The notes beneath the pieces are model-generated. The model had not been told where the DNA came from. It worked only from the letters and a program-made list of their open reading frames with translations, and did not search any database. From assembly GCA_938042265.1 (NCBI GenBank), contig CALIRN010000223.1, positions 1 to 5,036 on the forward strand: a stretch of DNA of 5,036 nt, written 5' to 3'. Positions within the stretch are counted from its first letter, which is position 1. Each line of letters begins with the position of its first letter. The DNA is from an uncultured Eubacteriaceae bacterium. GTDB taxonomy: Bacteria > Bacillota > Clostridia > Lachnospirales > CAG-274. Shown piece by piece: positions 1 to 5,036 of the stretch. The translations under genes were made by a program, and so were the position numbers.

Positions 1-30
1 TGCAACCATTTTAAGTCTTGCTGAAAGCAT
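1..30 (-). CDS. trmK: Probable tRNA (adenine22-N1)-methyltransferase TrmK, N-terminal fragment (runs off the window)
   Basis: Only the first ten codons are present, reading MLSARLKMVA. The ATG (complement of 28-30) is preceded by a strong ribosome binding site, GGGAGGTTGTT, at the complement of 31-41, so a real gene start is well supported. The L-S-x-R-L-x-x-V-A pattern resembles the start of TrmK, a SAM-dependent enzyme that methylates N1 of adenine 22 in bacterial tRNAs. In many Firmicutes trmK lies directly downstream of rpoD, often followed by a Nif3-like gene. The name therefore rests on ten residues plus gene order and is an inference. The gene sits after the rpoD terminator and so probably has its own promoter. 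Confidence 0.6.
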   Translation of the reverse strand, partial: MLSARLKMVA

Positions 31-49
31 AACAACCTCCCGTTTAGTA

Positions 50-89
50 AATATACGTCTGTATAAAATAACTTGTCTGTTGTATACAA
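50..89 (-). promoter_or_regulatory. Candidate promoter(s) for trmK
   Basis: Two sigma-A-like pairs can be drawn on the minus strand between the rpoD terminator and trmK. One is TTGTAT (84-89) with TTATAC (61-66) at 17-nt spacing. The other is CAGACA (74-79) with TATATT (50-55) at 18-nt spacing. Neither is close to consensus at both hexamers, and AT-rich DNA gives such matches by chance. A promoter here is expected because the strong terminator just upstream should cut most read-through from rpoD. Confidence 0.25.
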
Positions 90-117
90 AAAATTAAGGG
101 CTATGAAAGCCCTTAAT
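87..117 (-). terminator. Rho-independent terminator of rpoD
   Basis: The minus strand reads ATTAAGGGCT, a 5-nt loop TTCAT, then AGCCCTTAAT. This is a perfect 10-bp stem (complement of 108-117 pairing with 93-102), followed at once by a run of T (complement of 88-92). It begins 7 nt after the rpoD stop codon. The T-run lies only on the minus-strand side, so it acts in the rpoD direction and should separate rpoD from trmK. Confidence 0.92.
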
Positions 118-124
118 CAGCATA

Positions 125-1204
125 TTATTCAAGATAATCCTTAAGCTTTTTGCTTCTGCTGGGATGTCTCAGCTTTCTCAATGCCTTAGCCTCAATCTGC
201 CTTATACGCTCTCTTGTAACTCCGAAAACGGTACCAACCTCCTCAAGGGTTTTCTGTCTGCCGTCCTCAAGACCGAAGCGAAGCTTTAAAACCTCTTTTT
301 CTCTGTCCGTAAGTGTGTCAAGCACGCTCATAAGCTGTTCTCTTAACAGTGTAAATGCAGCGGCATCAGCAGGTGCGGGAATATCGTCATCAGGGATAAA
401 GTCACCAAGATGGCTGTCCTCCTCCTCACCTATCGGCGTTTCAAGGGAAACAGGCTCCTGAGCAATTTTTCTTATCTCTCTTACTCTGTCAACAGGCATC
501 TGAAGGCTCGCTGCTAGATCATCATCGGTAGGCTCTCTGCCGTTTTCCTGCAAAAGCTGTCTTGATACACGTATCAGCTTGTTAATGGTTTCAACCATGT
601 GTACCGGAATACGGATTGTCCTTGCCTGATCGGCAATAGCTCTTGTAATAGCCTGTCTTATCCACCATGTAGCATAGGTACTGAATTTATAACCCTTGCG
701 ATAATCAAACTTTTCAACCGCCTTGATAAGGCCCAGGTTACCCTCCTGTATAAGGTCAAGGAATAGCATACCGCGGCCCACATAACGCTTTGCAATACTT
801 ACAACCAGCCTGAGGTTAGCCTCTGAAAGGCGTTTTTTTGCCATTTCATCGCCTTCCTCCATACGTTTTGCAAGCTCAATTTCCTCATCGGCAGAGAGAA
901 GGGGCACCTTACCTATTTCCTTAAGGTACATACGTACATGGTCATCAATATTAATGCTGCCCTCAGCTATGGAAAGGTCAAGCTCTTTTTCAGAATCATC
1001 CTCCTCCAGCTCAATTGCACCCATAACATCTATGCCCTGACTTTCAAGATATTCATATACCTTATCAATTTGCTCGGGGTCAAGCTCCACATCGGCAAGC
1101 ACATCCATTATTTCTTTGTATTCCAATACCCCCTTTTTCTTTTTACCAAGGGCAAGCAACTCTTTCATTTTAGTCGCAAAAGCGTTTTCATCTATGGGTT
1201 TCAA
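125..1204 (-). CDS. rpoD: RNA polymerase housekeeping sigma factor RpoD/SigA (sigma-70 group 1)
   Basis: This is the primary sigma factor, which directs core RNA polymerase to -10/-35 promoters of growth genes. With a TTG start at 1204 it has 359 residues, usual for Firmicute SigA. Domains in order: region 1.1-like acidic/helical N-terminus (about 5-75); region 1.2 with DDHVRMYLKEIGKVPLLS (87-104); region 2 from NLRLVVSIAKRYVGRG to ITRAIADQ (130-193), including the DLIQEGNLGLIKAVEKFD core-binding stretch and the YATWWIRQAI -10 recognition helix (about 177-186); region 3 (about 195-256); the finger around GDFIPDDD (267-274); and region 4 ending in the helix-turn-helix TLEEVGTVFGVTRERIRQIE (319-338) that reads the -35 box. 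An in-frame TTG at 1243 would add 13 residues (through W-I-G), but it has no visible binding site. The 1204 TTG has AAAGGA 9 nt upstream. The gene lies 69 nt after dnaG and ends in a strong terminator. All signature regions are intact. Confidence 0.97.
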   Translation of the reverse strand: MKPIDENAFATKMKELLALGKKKKGVLEYKEIMDVLADVELDPEQIDKVYEYLESQGIDVMGAIELEEDDSEKELDLSIAEGSINIDDHVRMYLKEIGKVPLLSADEEIELAKRMEEGDEMAKKRLSEANLRLVVSIAKRYVGRGMLFLDLIQEGNLGLIKAVEKFDYRKGYKFSTYATWWIRQAITRAIADQARTIRIPVHMVETINKLIRVSRQLLQENGREPTDDDLAASLQMPVDRVREIRKIAQEPVSLETPIGEEEDSHLGDFIPDDDIPAPADAAAFTLLREQLMSVLDTLTDREKEVLKLRFGLEDGRQKTLEEVGTVFGVTRERIRQIEAKALRKLRHPSRSKKLKDYLE

Positions 1205-1219
1205 GCCAATCCATCCTTT
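1205..1219 (-). promoter_or_regulatory. rpoD: Ribosome binding site that sets the rpoD TTG start
   Basis: The minus strand reads AAAGGATGGATTGGC immediately before the TTG at 1204. AAAGGA (complement of 1214-1219) is a good Shine-Dalgarno core with 9-nt spacing to TTG. The ATG overlapping the site (GGATGG) is in another frame and stops within a few codons. The first in-frame ATG is codon 13 of the chosen protein, inside conserved sequence (TKMKELLALG), and has no clear site. TTG at 1204 is therefore the best-supported start. Confidence 0.7.
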
Positions 1220-1227
1220 CTCGTAGT

Positions 1228-1257
1228 ATTCTAACCATATCAAAACCTAATATTCAA
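1228..1257 (-). promoter_or_regulatory. Candidate internal promoter for rpoD
   Basis: On the minus strand TTGAAT (complement of 1252-1257) and TAGAAT (complement of 1228-1233) are 18 nt apart, matching sigma-A consensus at 4 of 6 and 5 of 6 positions. Transcription would begin near 1221, leaving a leader of only about 17 nt that still contains the ribosome binding site. It would allow rpoD to be expressed without dnaG, as happens in other macromolecular-synthesis operons. This is a motif match only. Confidence 0.3.
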
Positions 1258-1277
1258 AAAAGTGCTGATTTAATCAG
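1256..1277 (-). terminator. Weak hairpin plus T-run at the dnaG/rpoD junction (possible attenuator)
   Basis: The minus strand reads CTGATTAAATCAG (complement of 1265-1277), then CAC and six T. The stem is at most four to six AT-rich base pairs with a tiny loop, and it is separated from the T-run by three nucleotides. It overlaps the dnaG stop codon (1274-1276). It is much weaker than the two other terminators in the window and would at most lower read-through. Confidence 0.25.
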
Positions 1278-3025
1278 ATTTTCATCAGGCTGTTAATATT
1301 TCTTTTTTCCTTAAATAAATCCTTAATAGCTGCAGGGTCACTGCATTTTTTAATCTTTTCATCAATATAGCTTTCCTTGACCAGTTTAACCTGATCTGAC
1401 GCCGCTTTGTAAAGCTCATCATTACTGTCAAAGCTCATCTGCATAATAAAAAGCTGTGCAGCTCTTTGCTGCTGCTCAACAGTATCAAAAGCGCTTGTTA
1501 TATTTGCCGCAATTACGGGCCTGCCGCTTTCGGCAGTTTCATAAATGGATTTGACCATTGTAATGTAAAAATCCTCGCAAAATTCCTCCGGCTTAAGCAC
1601 AGTCCTGAGCTTTTCACAAAGAGCAGGGTTGCCTGCCATAATACATATAAGGCTCTTTCTTGCCTCATCAACGCCTTTTTTTTCATTTGCAGCTTTAACT
1701 GCAACAGGTTTTGGCACTGACGCAGCAGCCTTGCTGTACTCACCCTTTATTGATGCAATCACGCTTTTTATTGCCTCTCTGGATATGCCTGTTGCCTGTG
1801 CGGCATCATTAATATATAAATCCGCCTCAATTGCATTATCAATATCGGCAAGGATTTTTGCAACCTCATTTGCATAGTTTATTTTATCCTCATTGTTGTT
1901 AAGATCATATTTTTCAGCTGCATTGTCTATCAAAAATGAATATTGACTCCGCGCTGAAGCAAGCAATCTGCCAAAGGCTGAAGCACCAAACTTTTTAATA
2001 TATTCATCAGGATCCTTGGCATCGGTAACCTGCAAAACCTTAACCCTTATACCTGCATTGTTAAGCACAGGTATTGCCCTTAAAACAGCCTTTATTCCTG
2101 CCGCATCACTGTCAAAAAGCAGTATTACACTGTCGGCATAGGCCTTAAGTGTCTTTGCATGGTTTTCATTAAATGCTGTACCGAGTGCGGCAACAACATT
2201 ATGAAAGCCTGCCTGATATATACTTATTACATCCATATAGCCCTCAACCAAAATAAGCTCACGCATTTTACTTAAGCGTGCAAGGTTGAGGCTGTAAAGG
2301 TTTTTGCTTTTATTAAAAATTTCCGTTTCAGGAGAGTTAAGATACTTTGGTTCACCTTGTCCCAAAACTCTACCACCAAAGCCTATTATATTGCCATACA
2401 CATTTATTATCGGAAACATAAGACGGTTAAAAAATTTATCCCTGTAGGAGCCGTCCTCCCGCCTCATAACAAGTCCGCTTTGGAGTATAATTTCATTGTC
2501 ATAGCCGTTGCCTACAAGCCGTTCATACAATGAGGCTGTTGCAATGGGTGAATATCCAAGCCCGTATTTCTTCCTTGCCTGAGGGGTAATTTTACGTTCA
2601 TCAAGGTATCTGACTGCATTTTTGCCGTCCGGTGAATTAAGCTTTTCATAATAAAATCTTGCAGCTATCTTATGTATATCATAAAGCTTTTGTCTAAGCT
2701 GCTTTTTATATTCATAATCTGCCGAAAATTCAGCCTCCGGCAGGGTATAATTTATTCTGTCCGCAAGATATTTAACCGCATCGGGGAAACTGTAATTTTG
2801 ATGCTGCATAAGGAAACCGAATACATTGCCGCTGGCACCGCATCCAAAGCAATGATAAAACTGATTTTCCCTGTTTACGCTAAAAGAGGGAGTTTTTTCC
2901 TTATGGAAAGGACACAAGCCTACATAAGAGCTGCCGCTGCGTTTAAGCTTAACAAAGCTGCCTATAACATCAACAATGTCATTGCCCATACGCACATCAT
3001 TTAAAACCTCTTGTGAATAAAACAT
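1274..3025 (-). CDS. dnaG: DNA primase DnaG
   Basis: DnaG synthesises the short RNA primers for lagging-strand and origin replication and is recruited by the replicative helicase. The protein has 583 residues, in the usual range. The N-terminal CHC2-type zinc domain shows C38-P-F-H41 and C59-F-G-C62. The RNA-polymerase domain has RDKFFNRLMFPI (195-206), GFGGRVL (215-221) and PKYLNSPET (226-234). The TOPRIM catalytic core has EGYMD (261-265, with E261 the expected catalytic acid), LLFDSDAAG (302-310) with D305 and D307, and KDPDE (337-341). The C-terminal part (about 450-583) is the poorly conserved helicase-binding region. The ATG start is supported by AAGGAAGTGA at the complement of 3031-3040, 5 nt upstream. 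dgt ends 88 nt before it with no terminator between them, so co-transcription with dgt is likely. It precedes rpoD, as in many Firmicutes. No frameshift or missing key residue was seen. Confidence 0.97.
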   Translation of the reverse strand: MFYSQEVLNDVRMGNDIVDVIGSFVKLKRSGSSYVGLCPFHKEKTPSFSVNRENQFYHCFGCGASGNVFGFLMQHQNYSFPDAVKYLADRINYTLPEAEFSADYEYKKQLRQKLYDIHKIAARFYYEKLNSPDGKNAVRYLDERKITPQARKKYGLGYSPIATASLYERLVGNGYDNEIILQSGLVMRREDGSYRDKFFNRLMFPIINVYGNIIGFGGRVLGQGEPKYLNSPETEIFNKSKNLYSLNLARLSKMRELILVEGYMDVISIYQAGFHNVVAALGTAFNENHAKTLKAYADSVILLFDSDAAGIKAVLRAIPVLNNAGIRVKVLQVTDAKDPDEYIKKFGASAFGRLLASARSQYSFLIDNAAEKYDLNNNEDKINYANEVAKILADIDNAIEADLYINDAAQATGISREAIKSVIASIKGEYSKAAASVPKPVAVKAANEKKGVDEARKSLICIMAGNPALCEKLRTVLKPEEFCEDFYITMVKSIYETAESGRPVIAANITSAFDTVEQQQRAAQLFIMQMSFDSNDELYKAASDQVKLVKESYIDEKIKKCSDPAAIKDLFKEKRNINSLMKI

Positions 3026-3113
3026 CTAGTTCACTTCCTTGTGTAGTCCCCAACACGTTTTTAGCTTTCTTAAATAAAAATTCGACAACTTGTCTGCAAA
3101 TCCTTTAATTTTT

Positions 3114-3929
3114 TTAAATTTTTAACTCTTTGTAAAGTCTTTGAGCAAATCGGTCTGTCATGCCCGCAATGTAATCGGCAACAACTCTTTCCTTTTCCTC
3201 ACCACGGTTATACATATTCAAAAACTCCCGGGGCATTTCCTGAAAATGCTCCATATAATAAGTGTATATCTTACTGAGAAAAATCCTGTACATTTTACGC
3301 TCCTCACCAAGCTTTGCCGAGCTGTATACATTAGCAAACATAAAGCCCCTCAGCTTATACATACTGTCCTTAATTTCCTTATCCATAAGTATATCATTTT
3401 TATCCATACTGTTTGTTATAATATTTCTGATAAGACAGTTGATGCGCTTTTTAAAGGTATCTCCCAGCACCGCAACACAGTCTTTAGGTAAATCCTCATT
3501 GGAAATAATGCCTGCTCTAACCGCATCATCAATATCGTGATTTATATATGCAATTTTATCTGAAAGCTGTACAACCTTACCCTCTAGGGTTTTAGGGCTG
3601 CCGCTGCCCCTGTGGTTAAGGATACCATCAATTACCTCTATGGACAAATTAAGCCCTTTGCCGCCTTTTTCAATCTTCTGTACAACTCTTACACTCTGCT
3701 CATTATGATGAAAGCCTCCCGGCACAACATCATTCAGATCATCCTCGCCCAAATGTCCGAAAGGAGTATGTCCCAAATCGTGCCCCAATGCCACAGCCTC
3801 GGTTAAATCCTCATTAAGCCGCAGGGAACGTGATATTGTCCTTGCTATCTGCGCCACCTCCAAGGTATGGGTAAGTCTTGTTCTGTAATGGTCACCCTCG
3901 GGAGATATAAATGCCTGAGTTTTATGCAT
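3114..3929 (-). CDS. dgt: Downstream dgt fragment: HD-domain triphosphohydrolase lacking its N-terminus
   Basis: This is the long open part of the broken dgt, 271 codons from ATG 3929 (MHKTQAFISPEGDHYRTRLTHT). It keeps all HD-domain metal ligands: H21, H50-D51 and D124 in fragment numbering. It lacks about 56 N-terminal residues, including FQRDRDRI and AFRRL, which are strongly conserved in the family. The ATG lies 26 nt after the upstream frame's TAA. AGGCGG sits only 3 nt before it, too close for a good Shine-Dalgarno, so reinitiation would be weak at best. It should be read as part of the pseudogene unless the frameshift proves to be an error, in which case the true start is 4090. Confidence 0.5.
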   Translation of the reverse strand: MHKTQAFISPEGDHYRTRLTHTLEVAQIARTISRSLRLNEDLTEAVALGHDLGHTPFGHLGEDDLNDVVPGGFHHNEQSVRVVQKIEKGGKGLNLSIEVIDGILNHRGSGSPKTLEGKVVQLSDKIAYINHDIDDAVRAGIISNEDLPKDCVAVLGDTFKKRINCLIRNIITNSMDKNDILMDKEIKDSMYKLRGFMFANVYSSAKLGEERKMYRIFLSKIYTYYMEHFQEMPREFLNMYNRGEEKERVVADYIAGMTDRFAQRLYKELKI

Positions 3930-3988
3930 AAGCCGCCTGAACGCCTTGCTATGTATTATTCTGTCCCTATCGCGCTGAAAGCAGGTAC

Positions 3989-3995
3989 GCAGGTC
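3989..3995 (-). other. Site of the dgt frameshift: single GACCTGC where two copies are expected
   Basis: The minus strand reads GA-GACCTGC-GTACCTGC. Duplicating the GACCTGC unit here gives codons for P-E-T-C-D-L-R-T-C-F-Q in one frame. The adjoining GTACCTGC (complement of 3981-3988) is a near copy of the same unit, so the locus looks prone to slippage. The size of the missing piece is inferred from restored frame and motif. The sequence itself directly shows only the frame change. Confidence 0.65.
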
Positions 3996-4095
3996 TCAGG
4001 AATAATTCTGCCAAGAGAATTACAGCTTTTTGTGGCATAATCGCTTAAATATTCATTTTCCTTTTCCTCTAAAAACAATCTGATTTCCATATAAG

Positions 4096-4102
4096 CACCT
4101 CC
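4096..4102 (-). promoter_or_regulatory. dgt: Strong ribosome binding site of dgt
   Basis: GGAGGTG on the minus strand, 5 nt before ATG 4090 (GGAGG itself 7 nt before), close to a full match with the 16S rRNA tail. It fixes the authentic dgt start at 4090. It also shows that the short upstream frame is the genuine N-terminus and not a chance ORF. Confidence 0.8.
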
Positions 4103-4111
4103 GTAAAGCTG

Positions 4112-4151
4112 CATATTGCTATATCTTTATACTCTTATATTTCTATATTTA
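4112..4151. repeat. Degenerate 8-nt tandem repeat (about five units) in the dgt leader
   Basis: The plus strand divides into consecutive octamers CATATTGC, TATATCTT, TATACTCT, TATATTTC and TATATTTA. Four start with TATA at exactly 8-nt intervals (4120, 4128, 4136, 4144), and the first differs only by C for T at that position. In the mRNA sense the units end in TATA. A GCATA/TATGC pair (4111-4115 and 4150-4154) flanks the block. It lies between the dpaB terminator and the dgt ribosome binding site, where a promoter should be. Several TATA-like -10 hexamers occur, but I found none with a convincing -35 partner. Confidence 0.6.
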
Positions 4152-4185
4152 TGCGTAAAATCCTTTAAAAAACCCTTGTTTTATC

Positions 4186-4221
4186 AAAAAAATGCACCAT
4201 AACAAAATAATTATGGTGCAT
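4186..4221 (-). terminator. Rho-independent terminator of dpaB
   Basis: On the minus strand ATGCACCATAA (complement of 4211-4221) pairs perfectly with TTATGGTGCAT (complement of 4192-4202) across an 8-nt loop, followed by six T (complement of 4186-4191). It starts 5 nt after the dpaB stop codon. It should separate the sporulation genes from dgt-dnaG-rpoD. Confidence 0.92.
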
Positions 4222-4226
4222 AAGCG

Positions 4227-4805
4227 TTAATAAATAATTGGCTGGAGCTGCCTGCCCATACAGGCCGACTCAATGGTTGGTATTATATCGTTGAAATGCG
4301 CCACCATGGACATGGGCTTTTTTGCAAAATCATCCTGTCCAAATGGTACAAAAAATATATTTTTCCTTATTATGAGCCCTCCAATATTTTGCAGGTTAAC
4401 TCCAAGAGCATCATTTGTGGCAAGTGCTATTATAAGCGGCTTATCATTTCTTAAATGCGCCTTGCATGCCATGGTAACGGCACCGTCAGTAATGCCGTTG
4501 TTAAGCTTTGCAAGTGTATTGCCCGTACAGGGTGCAACAAGCATGGCGTCCAGCTTTTTTTCAGGTCCAATCGGCTCTGCTCCGGCTACCGTTGTAATGG
4601 GTTTTCTGCCGCATATTTCACAAAGCCTGTTGTAAAAATCCTCACTTTTGCCAAATCTGGTATCTGTAGTCTGTGCTGCCTCGCTCATAATGGGGTAAAG
4701 GTTTATCCCAAGCTGGCTAAGCTGCTTTATCTTTTCCATAACAACCGAATAGGTGCAAAATGAGCCGCACATACATACACCAAGGTTGAAGCCCTCAAAG
4801 TTCAT
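4227..4805 (-). CDS. dpaB: Dipicolinate synthase subunit B (SpoVFB)
   Basis: With DpaA this flavoprotein-fold subunit converts dihydroxytetrahydrodipicolinate, a branch product of lysine biosynthesis, into dipicolinic acid in the mother cell for loading into the spore core. The protein has 192 residues, close to Bacillus SpoVFB (about 200). Family hallmarks: N-terminal Rossmann-like strand and loop GVCMCGSFCTYS (9-20); TTDTRFGKSEDF (46-57); AEPIGP (76-81); LVAPCTGNTLAKLNNGITD (89-107), the phosphate-binding loop region of this fold; MACKAHLRNDKPLIIALATNDALG (112-135); KNIFFVPFGQDD (148-159); and a LQPI ending. ATG 4805 is preferred because AAGGGGTG (complement of 4811-4818) lies 5 nt upstream. 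A TTG at 4832 would add nine unconserved residues that overlap this site. It follows dpaA by 42 nt and ends at a strong terminator, consistent with a dpaAB operon. Mother-cell sigma control is expected from the family, but its promoter is outside the window. Confidence 0.95.
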   Translation of the reverse strand: MNFEGFNLGVCMCGSFCTYSVVMEKIKQLSQLGINLYPIMSEAAQTTDTRFGKSEDFYNRLCEICGRKPITTVAGAEPIGPEKKLDAMLVAPCTGNTLAKLNNGITDGAVTMACKAHLRNDKPLIIALATNDALGVNLQNIGGLIIRKNIFFVPFGQDDFAKKPMSMVAHFNDIIPTIESACMGRQLQPIIY

Positions 4806-4847
4806 ATTATCACCCCTTGGTATACTATGCAATTAACCGCCGCCCCG

Positions 4848-5036
4848 TTACTGCCTGCCATACATTGATATATTGATAATAGCCGACTTAAGCACCTCTG
4901 CAGCAGTATACGGTGCCACCCTGCCCGGCAGCCCGGGACAATAAAGTGCCTTAATATTCAAATCCCTTGCATAACCAAAATCCGTTCCTCCCGGAGCCTG
5001 TGCAAGATCAATGACTATCGTATCCCTTTTAATCTT
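4848..5036 (-). CDS. dpaA: Dipicolinate synthase subunit A (SpoVFA), C-terminal fragment
   Basis: The last 62 codons and TAA of a gene that enters from the right edge. The fragment reads in frame from 5036: KIKRDTIVIDLAQAPGGTDFGYARDLN, then ALYCPGLPGRVAPYTAAEVLKSAI, ending in MYGRQ. The D-L-A-x-x-P-G-G-T-D-F and P-G-L-P-G-x-V-A-P-x-T-A motifs are the conserved C-terminal part of DpaA, the NAD(P)-binding subunit related to 2-hydroxyacid and alanine dehydrogenase folds. Its immediate position before dpaB confirms the assignment. The rest of the protein, including most of the dinucleotide-binding domain, is outside the window. No damage was seen in the visible part. Confidence 0.93.
   Translation of the reverse strand, partial: KIKRDTIVIDLAQAPGGTDFGYARDLNIKALYCPGLPGRVAPYTAAEVLKSAIINISMYGRQ

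Larger units (their letters stand above)
3114..4090 (-). pseudogene. dgt: Frameshifted dGTPase-like deoxynucleoside triphosphohydrolase (HD domain)
   Basis: An intact member would hydrolyse dNTPs to the deoxynucleoside and triphosphate, tuning the dNTP pool. The gene starts at ATG 4090 behind GGAGGTG (complement of 4096-4102). The first frame gives 44 codons (MEIRLFLEEKENEYLSDYAT..., GRIIPETC, then VPAFSAIGTE and TAA at 3956-3958). Its N-terminus fits the family's E-x-x-Y-L-S-x-Y-A-x-x-S pattern. The conserved continuation DLRTCFQRDRDRIIHSKAFR is encoded one frame back, from 3995, directly after a TGA in that frame. The rest follows: RTRLTHTLEV, GHDLGHTPFGH, FHHNEQSVR and SDKIAYINHDIDDA, giving the H...HD...D metal ligands. 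Inserting a second GACCTGC at 3989-3995 yields one 327-codon frame reading PETCDLRTCFQRDRD, the family length and signature. I infer loss of one 7-bp repeat unit. A sequencing or assembly error, or recoding, cannot be excluded. Confidence 0.85.

Noticed and set aside
150..461. Open frames on the plus strand (here and inside dnaG, dgt and dpaB) as genes
   Set aside because: They lie antisense to clearly conserved proteins, have low-complexity or non-family translations and lack ribosome binding sites. They are shadows of the minus-strand genes.
1205..1243. TTG 1243 as the rpoD start
   Set aside because: No Shine-Dalgarno lies before it, the added residues do not resemble SigA N-termini, and it would overlap the candidate promoter and the real binding site.
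3084..3094. 11-nt palindrome GACAACTTGTC between dgt and dnaG as an operator
   Set aside because: It is short, single-copy, does not match the Firmicute SOS box (GAACnnnnGTTC), and can arise by chance in AT-rich intergenic DNA.
70..3096. Shared 10-mer AACTTGTCTG at 70-79 and 3087-3096, in both the trmK and dnaG leaders
   Set aside because: Several 10-nt matches are expected by chance in 5 kb, and neither the flanks nor the spacing to the genes agree.
3069..3103. TTGCAG/TATTTA pair, 17 nt apart, as a dnaG promoter
   Set aside because: The -10 hexamer matches consensus at only 3 of 6 positions, and dgt read-through can supply dnaG.
4806..4832. TTG 4832 as the dpaB start
   Set aside because: It would add nine residues that match nothing in the family and run through the ribosome binding site serving ATG 4805.
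4924..4937. GC-rich inverted repeat CCCGG-CAGC-CCGGG as a terminator or regulatory hairpin
   Set aside because: It lies inside dpaA codons for the conserved P-G-L-P-G motif and has no T-run, so it is explained by coding.

Overview
The window is a core chromosomal segment of a spore-forming Clostridia-type Firmicute. The evidence is a dipicolinate synthase pair (dpaA-dpaB), a clostridial-type dgt-dnaG-rpoD-trmK order, strong GGAGG-like ribosome binding sites, intrinsic hairpin/T-run terminators and a moderately AT-rich base composition. I cannot name the genus. Every gene I recognise lies on the minus strand, so transcription runs from high to low coordinates.

Layout in transcription order. 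(1) 5036-4848: C-terminal 62 codons of dpaA. (2) 4805-4227: complete dpaB. It is followed by a strong terminator (4186-4221) that closes the dpa unit. (3) 4185-4091: a leader without a gene, containing a degenerate five-copy 8-nt tandem repeat. (4) 4090-3114: dgt, an HD-domain dNTP triphosphohydrolase broken by a frameshift near its N-terminus. (5) 3025-1274: intact dnaG primase. (6) 1204-125: intact rpoD/sigA, the housekeeping sigma factor, probably starting at TTG, followed by a strong terminator (87-117). (7) 30-1: first ten codons of a gene that is probably trmK. There is no gap over 300 bases without a gene.

How the genes work together: DpaA and DpaB make dipicolinic acid, the calcium-chelating spore-core solute, in the mother cell during sporulation. 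dgt, dnaG and rpoD form a growth-related cluster (nucleotide pool, replication priming, transcription initiation) like the classical macromolecular-synthesis operon. The strong terminator after dpaB suggests the two units are transcribed separately although adjacent.

The most notable observation is the dgt frameshift. The upstream frame encodes the expected N-terminus and the downstream frame encodes the rest. Duplicating the 7-mer GACCTGC at the break restores one open frame of 327 codons and the family's C-D-x-R-T-x-F-Q-R-D-R-D signature. This is what loss of one unit of a 7-bp tandem repeat would produce, as a real mutation or as a sequencing/assembly error. Apart from that and the leader repeat, the region looks ordinary. 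I see no mobile element, CRISPR array, RNA gene or unfamiliar multigene system.
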